Assembly: GCF_014251755.1 (NCBI RefSeq)
Contig: NZ_CP059200.1
Coordinates: 164,286-228,285 of the forward strand
Origin: Blattabacterium cuenoti
GTDB taxonomy: Bacteria; Bacteroidota; Bacteroidia; Flavobacteriales; Blattabacteriaceae
Reading direction: 5' to 3'
DNA: 64,000 nt
Shown here: piece after piece, positions 36,166 through 45,674 of the stretch
Numbering within the stretch: the stretch's first letter is position 1
Layout of the letters: each line of letters opens with the position of its first letter
Translations under genes and position numbers: made by a program
Notes under the pieces: generated by a model
The model's database searches: none
What the model saw: the letters and a program-made list of their open reading frames with translations, nothing else
What the model was told of the DNA's origin: nothing

Positions 36166-37227
36166 CTAAAAATATCTTTTTAATGGAACTCTCCATCCAA
36201 AAGGATCTTCGGATCGATTGTGTTGTATATCTAATAATATTTTCTTGAAATAAAGAGATATTCTTTTTTCTTCTGCAAGATTTGGTAAATCAAAATCACT
36301 TCCTTTATAGCTAATTGTTTGAAAATAATTTATAACGGCTGCTGTACCACAACCAAAAGCTTCTTTCAATTTTCCGGTTTGTAATCCTTCTATAATTTCA
36401 GAAACGCTTACATTTCGTTTTTCTACAAAAAAACCTTTTTTTTCAGCTAAAGAAAGGATACTTTTGCAAGTAATTCCACTTAATATATTTTCATTAAATT
36501 TTGGAGTAATAAGTCTATTTTTTAAATAGAAAAAGACATTCATAGTTCCAGATTCTTCTATCATGGTATGAGTAGAAGAATCTGTCCACAATATTTGATC
36601 AAATCCTTTTTCATTAGCTAATCGAGTAGGATAAAAAGAAGAAGCATAATTTCCAGCAGCTTTAGTAAATCCAACTCCTCCTGATGCAGAACGGCTATAT
36701 TTTTCTTCTATTTTAATTTTTAATGGATGTTTATAATAAGTATCTGCAGGAGCAGATATAATCATAAACATATAATTTTTAGAAGGTTTTGCAGACAAAA
36801 CTCCATTAGTTGCAATTAGAAAAGGACGAATATACAAAGATTGTCCATAATTTTTTGGAATCCAATCTCTATCAATATTTATTAATTGTTTTAATCCATT
36901 CATAAAAATATTTTCTGGTATAGTCGGCATTTCCAAACGTACAGCCGATCTATTTATTCTCTTAAAGTTTTCTTCCGGACGAAATAAAAAAACTTCTTCG
37001 TTTTTATCTTTGTAAGCTTTCATCCCTTCAAAAACAGCTTGACCATAATGAAAAACAAGAGATATAGGAGAAAACATTATATTTCCAAAAGGTTTAATAA
37101 TAGAATTTTTCCATTTTCCATCCTTAAATTCAGAACAAAACATATGATCTGAATATTGATTTCCAAAATCAATATTGTTGAAATCCATTTTTTTAATTCT
37201 AGAATGTAAGGTTTTTTTTATTTTCAT
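36166..37227 (-). CDS. ilvE: branched-chain amino acid aminotransferase
   Basis: PLP-dependent fold-type IV transaminase making or degrading Leu, Ile and Val. The 353 residues show FHYGQAVFEGMKAY, NRSAVRLEMP, and the C-terminal EAFGCGTAAVI cofactor loop. It lies next to the branched-chain-type E1 gene, so the two may act in the same route from branched-chain amino acids to acyl-CoA. Two inverted repeats, 36549-36584 (12 bp) and 37152-37176 (11 bp), fall in the coding region. Confidence 0.94.
   Translation of the reverse strand: MKIKKTLHSRIKKMDFNNIDFGNQYSDHMFCSEFKDGKWKNSIIKPFGNIMFSPISLVFHYGQAVFEGMKAYKDKNEEVFLFRPEENFKRINRSAVRLEMPTIPENIFMNGLKQLINIDRDWIPKNYGQSLYIRPFLIATNGVLSAKPSKNYMFMIISAPADTYYKHPLKIKIEEKYSRSASGGVGFTKAAGNYASSFYPTRLANEKGFDQILWTDSSTHTMIEESGTMNVFFYLKNRLITPKFNENILSGITCKSILSLAEKKGFFVEKRNVSVSEIIEGLQTGKLKEAFGCGTAAVINYFQTISYKGSDFDLPNLAEEKRISLYFKKILLDIQHNRSEDPFGWRVPLKRYF
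36549..36584. repeat. 12-bp inverted repeat, 12-base loop, inside ilvE
   Basis: Arms 36549-36560 and 36573-36584 (cagattcttcta and complement) match perfectly. They encode the DSS and EES parts of one short segment of the transaminase. Confidence 0.9.
37152..37176. repeat. 11-bp inverted repeat, 3-base loop, near the 5' end of ilvE
   Basis: Arms 37152-37162 and 37166-37176 are exact complements around cca. The stem would form about 50 bases into the ilvE message, encoding NNIDFGNQY. Confidence 0.9.
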
Positions 37228-37291
37228 AAAATGAAAAAAATATTTAGTAAATATAATAATAAATAATTTTTTTAATAAAACCCTTTATTTT

Positions 37292-39730
37292 TTAACTATC
37301 ATTCATAATTGTTAATACTTTTTCTACAATATTTTCAACTGAAGGTTTTGAAAAATAATCTCCATCAGATCCATAAGGAGGACGATGTTCTTGAGCTGTA
37401 ATCGTAACAGGTGGACTATCTAAATAATAATATCCATTTTGTTCTTCTAATATTTTCTGTAGAATATAAGCAGAAGCACCTCCTGGAACATCTTCATCTA
37501 TAATCAATAATCTATTGGTTTTTTGTAAACTTTTAACAATGTCTTTTTGTAAATCAAAGGGAAGTAAAGATTGAATATCAATGATTTCAGAATCTATATT
37601 CATCTTAGATAACTCTTCTGCTGCTTCACTGACAATTCTCCATGTAGATCCGTAAGTAATCATAGTAATATCTTCTCCTGTTCTTGTTTTTTCTACTATT
37701 CCAATAGGCGTTCTGAATAATCCTAAATTTTTAGGTAATTTTTCTTTGATTCTATATCCATTAAGACATTCTACAACCAAAGCAGGATCATCTCCATATA
37801 ATAAAGTATTATAAAATCCAGCAGCTTTTACCATATTCCTTGGAACAAGAACTAAAATTCCTCTTAAATAATTAATAATTCCTCCCATTGGAGAACCAGA
37901 ATGCCATATTCCTTCCAAACGATGTCCTCTAGTTCTAATAATAACAGGAGCTTTTTGTCCTCCTTTTGTTCTGTATTGCAAACAAGCTAGGTCATCACTC
38001 ATGATTTGTAAAGCATAGAGAATATAGTCTATGTATTGAATTTCAACTATAGGACGAAGTCCTCGCATTGCAAGACCGATTCCTTGACCAAGAATCGTAG
38101 ATTCACGTATCCCTGTATCAAAAACACGAATTTTTCCATATTTTTTTTGCAAACCTTCTAATCCTTGATTCACATCTCCTATTTTTCCTACATCTTCTCC
38201 AAAAATTAAAAGATCAGGATGTAACTCCAATAGTTTATCAAAATTTTCTCTTAGGACAATTCTACCATCTACTTTATAGTCATCATTATATACAGGAAAA
38301 ACTTCTGTTATTTTTACGGAAGCTTTTTCAGAAATACTATACAAATGTGAAGAATAATTTTCTTGTTCTTCATGATATTTTTTTCTCACCCATTCTATCA
38401 AACAATTTTTTGGATCAGATTTATCTTCTGATAAAAGATATAATACTTTTCTTGCAATGCAAAATACTGATTTTTTTGTAGGATAATTTTTAGTTGTATT
38501 ATATAATTCTTTTATATATTTTTTGATCCATTTTTTTTCTGCATGATTATTTTGAATTTGATCTAAAATGCTTAGAACCTCATTTTTAATTTTAAAAATA
38601 GGTTTTTGAAATGCTTCCCAAGCTTTTTCTTTTTCATTTTTAACATATTCTTTAGCTTCTATATCTATTTGATCTAAAAAACCAACATTAGCTATTTTAC
38701 AATAATTTTTTTGATTAATTTCAAACCTAAAATTCAAAATCCAATCTCTAAATTTTTTGATTCCGTCATTATTCATTTCCCATTCTAAACGTTCTTTTGA
38801 TTTGTATCTTTCATGTGAAGAAGAAGTGGAATGTCCTTGAGGTTGGGTTAAATTTGTAACATGTATGATTACGGGAACATGTTCATTACGAGCAATTTTA
38901 TCTGCTTTAAGATATGTTTTTGTGAGATCTATATAATTATATCCATGAACACGAATAATTTCTATACCCTTTTCTTTTTTACTTCTGTGAAACCCATATA
39001 AAATATCGCTAATATTTTGTTTTGAAAATTGGTATTTATTGGGAACAGATATTCCATATTCATCATCCCAAATGGAAAGTATAATCGGAATCTGTAATAC
39101 TGAAGCGGCATTCAATGTTTCCCAAAATAATCCTTCCGAAATACTAGCATTTCCTATCGTTCCAAATGCAACTTCATTTCCATTATGAGAAAACATTTTA
39201 TGTGTTTTCTTTAAATTTTTTAATTCTTTATAAATTTTAGAAGCCTGAGCTAATCCTAATAATCTAGGCATTTGAGCCGCAGTGGAAGATATGTCTGCAC
39301 TAGAATTTTTTTGTTGAATAAGATTTTTCCAATTTCCATCTTTATTCAAAAAACGTGTTCCAAAATGAGACGTCATCATTCTACCAGACGAAACAGGCTC
39401 TGCTTCTATATCTGAATGAGCGTATAATTGCGAAAAAAAATTTTTTACCGTTAAAACTCCAATAGCCATCATAAACGTTTGATCCCGATAATATCCAGAT
39501 CTATAATCTCCATTCTTAAAAACTTTTGCCATGGCTAATTGAGGAATTTCTTTTCCATCTCCAAATATTCCAAATTTAGCTCTTCCATTTAAAACTTCTT
39601 TACGACCTAAAATGCTAGTTTCACGACTAATTCTTGCTAATTTATAATCATTTATAACCATTTTTTTTAATGAATCAAAATCAAAATAGGGTTCATCATC
39701 ATCAATCCATGTTTTATTGTTGTAATTCAT
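37292..39730 (-). CDS. fused alpha-beta E1 of a branched-chain-type 2-oxoacid dehydrogenase
   Basis: Thiamine-dependent E1. The 812 residues combine an alpha part (about 1-480; GIFGDGKE, SGYYRDQTFM, TIGNASISEGLFWET, HSTSSSHERYKSKERL) and a beta part (about 485-812; FGEDVGKIGDVNQGLEGLQ, IDYILYALQI, EDVPGGASAYILQ). The fusion and length match a flavobacterial family annotated as alpha-ketoacid dehydrogenase subunit alpha/beta. The neighbouring ilvE suggests branched-chain 2-oxoacids as substrate; 2-oxoglutarate or pyruvate cannot be excluded. An 8-bp stem lies at 39188-39210. Confidence 0.88.
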   Translation of the reverse strand: MNYNNKTWIDDDEPYFDFDSLKKMVINDYKLARISRETSILGRKEVLNGRAKFGIFGDGKEIPQLAMAKVFKNGDYRSGYYRDQTFMMAIGVLTVKNFFSQLYAHSDIEAEPVSSGRMMTSHFGTRFLNKDGNWKNLIQQKNSSADISSTAAQMPRLLGLAQASKIYKELKNLKKTHKMFSHNGNEVAFGTIGNASISEGLFWETLNAASVLQIPIILSIWDDEYGISVPNKYQFSKQNISDILYGFHRSKKEKGIEIIRVHGYNYIDLTKTYLKADKIARNEHVPVIIHVTNLTQPQGHSTSSSHERYKSKERLEWEMNNDGIKKFRDWILNFRFEINQKNYCKIANVGFLDQIDIEAKEYVKNEKEKAWEAFQKPIFKIKNEVLSILDQIQNNHAEKKWIKKYIKELYNTTKNYPTKKSVFCIARKVLYLLSEDKSDPKNCLIEWVRKKYHEEQENYSSHLYSISEKASVKITEVFPVYNDDYKVDGRIVLRENFDKLLELHPDLLIFGEDVGKIGDVNQGLEGLQKKYGKIRVFDTGIRESTILGQGIGLAMRGLRPIVEIQYIDYILYALQIMSDDLACLQYRTKGGQKAPVIIRTRGHRLEGIWHSGSPMGGIINYLRGILVLVPRNMVKAAGFYNTLLYGDDPALVVECLNGYRIKEKLPKNLGLFRTPIGIVEKTRTGEDITMITYGSTWRIVSEAAEELSKMNIDSEIIDIQSLLPFDLQKDIVKSLQKTNRLLIIDEDVPGGASAYILQKILEEQNGYYYLDSPPVTITAQEHRPPYGSDGDYFSKPSVENIVEKVLTIMNDS

Positions 39731-39835
39731 AAACTATCATTTTTTTATATGAAAATACAGGAATTTCCATTTCTGAATTTCTTTATTTAATTTTAATAAA
39801 TATTTTTCAATGAAATAGAAACTATGATTGATCAT

Positions 39836-40258
39836 ATGTTCGGAAACATCACTCTTTCTATTATAAAGCCAGACGCGGTACAAAAAGGATATATCTTTCC
39901 TATTTTATATAAAATAGTACACGCAGGATTTCACATTATAGCGCTAAAAATGACAGAACTTTCCAAAAAATCAGCTACAAAATTTTATGCAGAACATAAA
40001 GAAAAATTATTTTTCGAATCTTTAGTAAAATTTATGTCTTCTGGTCCAATTGTATCTGTAATATTAGAAAAAGAAAATGCCGTAAAAGATTTTAGAATTT
40101 TAATAGGAAAAACGAATCCAGTATACGCAAAAAAAGGTACTATACGAAATTTATATGCAACCTCTTTAGAAAAAAATGCGATACATGGATCTGATAGTAA
40201 TCAAAATGCTATAAAAGAATGTTTGTTTTATTTTTCTAATAGAGAAATTTTTTTCTAA
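39836..40258 (+). CDS. ndk: nucleoside diphosphate kinase
   Basis: Balances NTP pools by phosphotransfer. The ATG at 39836 gives the usual spacing MFGNITLSIIKPDAV and 140 residues; an ATG four codons upstream (39824) is the alternative. The catalytic His lies in NAIHGSDS. It opens a + strand run with lemA and a TPM gene. Confidence 0.95.
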   Translation: MFGNITLSIIKPDAVQKGYIFPILYKIVHAGFHIIALKMTELSKKSATKFYAEHKEKLFFESLVKFMSSGPIVSVILEKENAVKDFRILIGKTNPVYAKKGTIRNLYATSLEKNAIHGSDSNQNAIKECLFYFSNREIFF

Positions 40259-40269
40259 ATTATGAAAAT

Positions 40270-40875
40270 ATGAAAAAAAGCTTTTTGATAGTTTTTTCTA
40301 TCATTTTTATTTTGATATCTGTAATAATATTGTGGATAGCTAACACATATAATCATCTAATTAAACTGAACGAAAATATTAAAACACAATGGGGTCAAGT
40401 AGAAAATGTTTATCAACGTAGAGTAGATTTAATACCAAATTTGGTGAATATAGTAAAAGGATCTTCCAATTTTGAAAAAGAAACATTAAATCAAATTATG
40501 GAAGCTAGAGCAAAAGCGACTTCTCTTTCTACTATAAATACAAATGATTTAAATCAAAACCAAATCAATAAATATCAAAAAGTACAAGATAACCTCAATC
40601 ATTCTGTCAGTCGATTCCTATTAATTGTAGAAAATTATCCTAACCTTAGGTCTACACAAAATTTTTATGAATTACAAAATCAATTAGAAGGAACAGAAAA
40701 TAGAATCAATGTAGAAAGAAATCGTTTCAATGAGAAAGTAAATAATTTCAATATTTATAGAAATCAATTTCCAAAAATTATAATTGCAAATTTGTTTTCT
40801 CAATTTCAAGAAAAAGGATATTTTCAATCTCAAATAGGATCCAAAAAGTCTCCAATTATAGATTTTTCAAAATGA
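40270..40875 (+). CDS. lemA: LemA family membrane protein
   Basis: Function uncertain in the family. The 201 residues start with a membrane segment (about 4-24) followed by the hallmark YNHLIKLNENIKTQWGQVENVYQRR stretch (its core NENIKTQWGQVE is unmistakable), DLIPNLVNIVKG, and a coiled coil predicted outside. It is followed by a TPM-domain gene, a common pairing. It ends 59 bases before that gene. Confidence 0.9.
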   Translation: MKKSFLIVFSIIFILISVIILWIANTYNHLIKLNENIKTQWGQVENVYQRRVDLIPNLVNIVKGSSNFEKETLNQIMEARAKATSLSTINTNDLNQNQINKYQKVQDNLNHSVSRFLLIVENYPNLRSTQNFYELQNQLEGTENRINVERNRFNEKVNNFNIYRNQFPKIIIANLFSQFQEKGYFQSQIGSKKSPIIDFSK

Positions 40876-40933
40876 GAATTTCATTCATGTTAGATCACAA
40901 TATGGAATTGAAAAAGAATCAATTCAAAAAATT

Positions 40934-41677
40934 ATGAACATGAAAAAAATTATTCGATTTATTTTAATTATTTTAATTTGTTTTTTTTCAAATTTATTAA
41001 AAGGACAATTTTATATCCCTGAAGCTCCAAAAAAAATATATCCTGTACAGGATTATGCAGGAGTTTTATCCAAAAAACAAATAGAAAAGTTAAATCAAAA
41101 ACTAATTTCATATTCTAAAATTACATCAACAGAGATTTTAGTTCCCATTATTCAGAATCTTAAGGGAGAAGATCCGAATTTATTAGCTTCTCAATGGGGA
41201 GAAAAATGGAAAATTGGAAAGATTCATAAAAACAATGGTATAATTATATTATTATCCATTCATGATAGAAAAATATCTATTCAAAACGGATATGGAATAG
41301 AACCTTATATTACCGATTTTTTAACTATGAAAATTATAAACAAAATAAAACCTATATTAAAAAATCATTTTTATTATAAAGCTATAGATTCTGGAACTCA
41401 AGAAATATTTCAAATTTTAAAAAAAAAATATAAAAAAAAACAGAATAACAAAATTTTTTCCATATGGAATTTATTCACTCACATTAGTAGTATTTTTTTG
41501 ATTTTTTTATTATTTTATCTTTTTTTAATAAAAAAAACAACAGACGTTTCATTGTTTAATACATTATTAATCACAAATTTTTTATTTAAAAATAAAAAAT
41601 ATGATCATGATGAAAATTTTGATGGATTTGGAGGGGGAGGAAATTTTGGAGGAGGAGGGGGAAGTGGTAATTGGTAA
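40934..41677 (+). CDS. TPM-domain (YgcG-like) membrane protein
   Basis: 247 residues with an N-terminal signal/anchor (about 4-26), a TPM domain (VQDYAGVLSKKQIEKLNQKL, PIIQNLKG, KNNGIIILLSIHDRKISIQ in short pieces, GYGIEPYI), a second membrane segment near 185-205 and a glycine-rich tail GGGGNFGGGGGSGNW. This is the usual partner of LemA; flavobacteria often have two TPM genes here, only one remains. Role unknown; envelope located. Confidence 0.87.
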   Translation: MNMKKIIRFILIILICFFSNLLKGQFYIPEAPKKIYPVQDYAGVLSKKQIEKLNQKLISYSKITSTEILVPIIQNLKGEDPNLLASQWGEKWKIGKIHKNNGIIILLSIHDRKISIQNGYGIEPYITDFLTMKIINKIKPILKNHFYYKAIDSGTQEIFQILKKKYKKKQNNKIFSIWNLFTHISSIFLIFLLFYLFLIKKTTDVSLFNTLLITNFLFKNKKYDHDENFDGFGGGGNFGGGGGSGNW

Positions 41678-44329
41678 TTAATTATTTTTTTTTAAATGAT
41701 CTAAATACTCCTTGAGTCTAGTAATTTTATTTAATGTATCATTTTCTTTTTTTTTTTCTTTCAAAAGAATTTGTTTTGGAACAGAAGTCACATATTTATT
41801 GTTATATAAGTTTTTTCTAATAATAGACAATAAATTATAAAAATATTGAATTTTATTTTCAATTTTAACAATATCCATGTGAAAAAAATCCTTTTGATCT
41901 AAGGATAAAAAAAATTGATCTGTTTCTAATAAAAAAGAAAAAAACGGAATGTTTTCTGGTTTTTTTGAAACAGGAACTATTTTATCTAACTTGGCAAGTT
42001 TTAATATAATGGAATCATATTCTTTTTCTATTTTTTCTTTTTTTCTGATAGAAAATAAAACAAGACTTTTTTGATGAGAAATATGATTCTGATTTCGAAT
42101 ATATCGTATTTTAGATATAATTTTAGTCGCTTTCTCGAAAGAAACTAAAACATCATAGTCATAAAATTTTTTTTTAGGCCAAGAAGAAATAATTAGAGCT
42201 TCTTGAGGTTCTCTTTTTCTAAGAAGATTCCAAATTTCTTCTGAAATGAAAGGCATATATGGATGTAATAATTTCAATATATTTTCAAACAACTTTACAG
42301 CATTGAAGTGTACCATTTCTGGAACACATTTACTTCCATAAATAGGTTTAATAATTTCTAAAAAATATGAACAAAAATCATTCCAAATAAATTTATATAA
42401 AATCATTAATGATTCATCCAATCTATATTCTATAAAATATTTTTCAAAAATATCCAATACATAATAAAAACGATTTTTTAACCACTTAATAGCAAGTAAA
42501 GAAGTATCAGGAATATATTGATTTTTTGTTACTTTCCAACTTTGAATCAAACGAAATGCATTCCATATTTTATGAGAAAAATTCCTTCCTTGGAAACATA
42601 TTTTTTCTTCAAAATGAAAATCTTTTCCTGCACCATTTTTAAGCATAAGACCCATACGAACAGCATCCGCTCCATATTTATTAATTAAATCTATAGGATT
42701 TGGAGAATTATTTAATGATTTTGATATTTTTTTATTTTTATAATCTCTAATAATTCCAGTAAAATAAACCCTTTTGAAGGGTTTATGATTTTGAAGTAAA
42801 AAACCAGACATAATCATACGTGCAACCCAAAAAAATAATATATCTGAACCTGTCACAATCTCTTCAGTAGGATAATAATAAAAAATTTCATGATTATCAG
42901 GATGATAAATTCCATCAAACACAGATATAGGTAATAACCAAGAAGAAAACCAGGTGTCTAAAACATCCGAATCCTGCCATATTTCATTATGATTTAAATA
43001 TGGATTTTTACTTTTATATCTTGCTTTTTCTAATGCTTGTTCTAAATTTTCTGCAACTACAAAATCATTAAGTTTTTTACCATAATAATAGACAGGAATA
43101 CGATGTCCCCACCATAATTGTCTAGATATATTCCAATCACGAATTTGATTCATCCATTTAAAATAGATTTTATGAAATTTTTTTGGATAAAATTGAATAT
43201 TTCCATTTTTTACAGCTTCTATAGCAGGAATCGACATTTTCTTCATTTTTAAAAACCATTGAAGAGATAGTCGTTGTTCAACGACTGATAAAGTTCGTTC
43301 CGAAAAACCTATTTTATGATTGAATTTTTCTATATTTTTTACCATTTTTAATTTATGGAGTTCTTCTATTATTTTTTTTCTTACTTGAAAACGATCCATT
43401 CCTTGATAATGAATTCCTTTTTCATTGAGAGTGGCATTTTTATTGAAAATATTGATGATCTCTAATTTATGTTTATCTGCTATATTTTTATCATGTATAT
43501 CATGAGCCGGAGTAATCTTTAAACATCCAGTTCCGAAATTTGGATCTACATATGAATCTTGTATAATTGGAATATCTCTATTTATAATTGGAATTATAGC
43601 ATATTTTCCTTTCAAATGATAATACCGACTATCGTCTGGATGAAAACAAATTGCTGTATCACCAAATATAGTTTCAGGACGAGTTGTAGCTATAGTCACA
43701 TAATTTTCTTCTCCTTTAATTTTATATTTCAAATAATATAGTTCTCCAATATGTTCTTTATAAAGAACTTCCTCATCAGAAAGAGTAGTTTGAGCTTCCG
43801 GATCCCAATTAACAACATGATGTCCTCTATATATGTACCCCTTATCATACAAATCAATGAAAACTTTCGTTACAGATTGAGACAATTTAGGACTCATCGT
43901 AAATTGAGTACGATTCCAATCACATGAACATCCCAATTTTTTAAGTTGATCAAAAATAATATTTTTATGCTTTTTGACCCATTTCGTTACATGATACAAA
44001 AATTTTTTTCTTCCTAAAAAAATCTTAGATAATCCTTTCTTTTTTAACTGATGAACTACTTTAGCCTCTGTAGCAATAGATGCATGATCTGTTCCCGGAA
44101 TCCAACAAGCATTATATCCTTTCATTCTTGCATATCTAATCAAAACATCCTGTATAGTATTATTAAGCATATGTCCTATATGAAGAACTCCAGTCACATT
44201 TGGAGGAGGCATTACTATAGCATAAGGAATTCTATCATCTGGATATGAGGAAAAGTAATTTCCTTTCATCCAATAATGATATCTTTTTTTCTCCACATGT
44301 TTGGGATCATATTTAATTGGAATATTCAT
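41678..44329 (-). CDS. valS: valyl-tRNA synthetase
   Basis: Charges tRNA-Val. The 883 residues have PPPNVTGVLHIGHMLNN (HIGH), the CP1 editing insertion (ATTRPETIFGDTAIC), KISKSLNN in place of KMSKS, and a short C-terminal coiled coil. It ends one base from the TPM gene. An 11-T run (41747-41757) codes for Lys residues near the C-terminus, and stems lie at 42764-42786 (10 bp) and 42121-42150 (imperfect). Confidence 0.97.
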   Translation of the reverse strand: MNIPIKYDPKHVEKKRYHYWMKGNYFSSYPDDRIPYAIVMPPPNVTGVLHIGHMLNNTIQDVLIRYARMKGYNACWIPGTDHASIATEAKVVHQLKKKGLSKIFLGRKKFLYHVTKWVKKHKNIIFDQLKKLGCSCDWNRTQFTMSPKLSQSVTKVFIDLYDKGYIYRGHHVVNWDPEAQTTLSDEEVLYKEHIGELYYLKYKIKGEENYVTIATTRPETIFGDTAICFHPDDSRYYHLKGKYAIIPIINRDIPIIQDSYVDPNFGTGCLKITPAHDIHDKNIADKHKLEIINIFNKNATLNEKGIHYQGMDRFQVRKKIIEELHKLKMVKNIEKFNHKIGFSERTLSVVEQRLSLQWFLKMKKMSIPAIEAVKNGNIQFYPKKFHKIYFKWMNQIRDWNISRQLWWGHRIPVYYYGKKLNDFVVAENLEQALEKARYKSKNPYLNHNEIWQDSDVLDTWFSSWLLPISVFDGIYHPDNHEIFYYYPTEEIVTGSDILFFWVARMIMSGFLLQNHKPFKRVYFTGIIRDYKNKKISKSLNNSPNPIDLINKYGADAVRMGLMLKNGAGKDFHFEEKICFQGRNFSHKIWNAFRLIQSWKVTKNQYIPDTSLLAIKWLKNRFYYVLDIFEKYFIEYRLDESLMILYKFIWNDFCSYFLEIIKPIYGSKCVPEMVHFNAVKLFENILKLLHPYMPFISEEIWNLLRKREPQEALIISSWPKKKFYDYDVLVSFEKATKIISKIRYIRNQNHISHQKSLVLFSIRKKEKIEKEYDSIILKLAKLDKIVPVSKKPENIPFFSFLLETDQFFLSLDQKDFFHMDIVKIENKIQYFYNLLSIIRKNLYNNKYVTSVPKQILLKEKKKENDTLNKITRLKEYLDHLKKNN
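42764..42786. repeat. 10-bp inverted repeat, 3-base loop, inside valS
   Basis: Arms ataaaccctt and aagggtttat flank ttg. It encodes HKPFKRVY in ValRS; the next base pair outward does not match. A weaker imperfect one (12 of 14 pairs) lies at 42121-42150. Confidence 0.9.
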
Positions 44330-44362
44330 AAATTTAAAAATATAAAAAAAATTGAAATAATC

Positions 44363-44860
44363 ATGAAAATTATTTTGATTGCTGCTGTTTCAAAAAATGG
44401 ATTTATAGGAAAAAATAACCAATTAATGTGGCATTTACCTAATGATTTAAAACGTTTTAAATATTTAACTGTGGGAAAAACAGTTTTAATGGGAAGAAAA
44501 ACTTTCGAATCTATTGGGAAAATCCTTCCAGAAAGAAGGAATATTATCCTTACAAAAAATAAAGAAAACTTTTTATACTTAAAAAAAAATCAAAAAAATA
44601 TTAGAATCGTTTCTTCTATCAGAGAAATAGAAAAAATATACAAAAAAATATTTGTTATAGGAGGAGAAAGAACATATGCGTACACAATTGAAAAAGCACA
44701 TACTATAGAATTAACACTAGTTCATAAAAAATTTCATGGAGATGCGAAATTTCCAAAAATAGATCAAAAAAAGTGGAAAAAAATATATGAACTTTTTTGT
44801 GAAAAAGATAACAATCATTTATTCGACTACAGTTTTATTAGATTTGAAAGAAAAAAATAA
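44363..44860 (+). CDS. folA: dihydrofolate reductase
   Basis: Reduces dihydrofolate, keeping one-carbon carriers available for purine and thymidylate synthesis. The start at ATG 44363 (MKIILIAAVSKNGFIG) gives 165 residues, the standard length; an upstream ATG at 44276 would run into valS and is rejected. The catalytic Asp lies in LPNDLKRFK, and the NADPH sites are VLMGRKTFES and VIGGERTYA. Confidence 0.95.
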   Translation: MKIILIAAVSKNGFIGKNNQLMWHLPNDLKRFKYLTVGKTVLMGRKTFESIGKILPERRNIILTKNKENFLYLKKNQKNIRIVSSIREIEKIYKKIFVIGGERTYAYTIEKAHTIELTLVHKKFHGDAKFPKIDQKKWKKIYELFCEKDNNHLFDYSFIRFERKK

Positions 44861-44861
44861 T

Positions 44862-45512
44862 TTATTCTCTTCTATCTAATTCCTTTTTTATTCGTGCCGC
44901 TAGCTCATAACATTCATTAACGACCGCATGATTTAATAAGGTATTCAAATCTTTTTCTGTCATATTTTCTAAATCTTGTTTACTTTTTTCTTTAAAAAAA
45001 AGAAGATTATTCTTTTCTATTCCTGTATCAGAAGTTTCATTTTCTTTATCAATAGGAAACCCATTTTCAAAATAAATACCAGCCTTATCAAAAATTTCTC
45101 TTGTTGTATAAATAGGAGCCTGAAAACGGACTGCCAAAGCAATAGCATCCGATGTTTTAGAATCTATTTTGTGTTCTTTTTTCTCTATTTTTTTTCCTTT
45201 TTCTTCTATATCGCCTCCTTCTTCTACTAATAAAATAGAAGAAAAAAATATTCCATTTACTAGTTTATATATAATTACAGCTTTTAATCTAATATGAAAT
45301 TTTTTTGCAAAAGAAAAAAATAAATCATGCGTAAAAGATCTGGATAGATCTTTTTTTCCTAAAGCAGAAGCAATAGATTGAGCTTGCAAACTTTCTATAA
45401 TAATCGGAAGTTTTATTTTTCCATATTCTTCTTCAAGCAATAAAACATATATACCAGATTGTATTTGACTTAAGGATATTCCCCGTATAGTTAATCTAAT
45501 GAGTTGATCCAT
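44862..45512 (-). CDS. bifunctional nuclease family protein with UVR motif
   Basis: 216 residues: an N-terminal DUF151 (bifunctional nuclease) domain with LEEEYGKIKLPI and TSDAIALAVRFQAPIYT, and a C-terminal UvrB/C-type segment NHAVVNECYELAARIKKELDRRE that resembles the UVR motif. Nucleic-acid-binding role likely; enzyme activity not certain. A 9-bp stem with a 4-base loop is at 45333-45354. Confidence 0.87.
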   Translation of the reverse strand: MDQLIRLTIRGISLSQIQSGIYVLLLEEEYGKIKLPIIIESLQAQSIASALGKKDLSRSFTHDLFFSFAKKFHIRLKAVIIYKLVNGIFFSSILLVEEGGDIEEKGKKIEKKEHKIDSKTSDAIALAVRFQAPIYTTREIFDKAGIYFENGFPIDKENETSDTGIEKNNLLFFKEKSKQDLENMTEKDLNTLLNHAVVNECYELAARIKKELDRRE

Positions 45513-45540
45513 AGGAATATATTTATTATAATCAATCTAA

Positions 45541-45582
45541 CCACTCTCTCCAAATATCCTAAATCCGGGAGGATGTTTTTTT
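45541..45582. other. GC-richer intergenic island of unknown role
   Basis: In the 162-base gap between the bifunctional nuclease gene and the lipoprotein gene, these bases contain the only GC-rich stretch (for example cactctctcc and aatccgggagg). A 5-bp stem atcct/aggat with a 9-base loop is followed on the + strand by a T run. Too weak to call a terminator, riboswitch or RNA gene. The remainder of the gap is AT-rich with nothing recognisable. Confidence 0.25.
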
Positions 45583-45674
45583 GATTTATTATTCTACCAA
45601 TAATATAATAAAATTCTTAGTTACATGTAATAATTTTTTTTATATATTTAATAATAATATTAAAAATTTTTATT

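Noticed and set aside
44276-44362. Longer folA starting inside valS
   Set aside because: The extra 29 residues are antisense to the valS start; MKIILIAAV at 44363 is the normal N-terminus.
45541-45582. Partial tRNA-Ser-like bases (cactctctcc)
   Set aside because: No cloverleaf can be drawn on either strand and the neighbouring coding sequence leaves no space.
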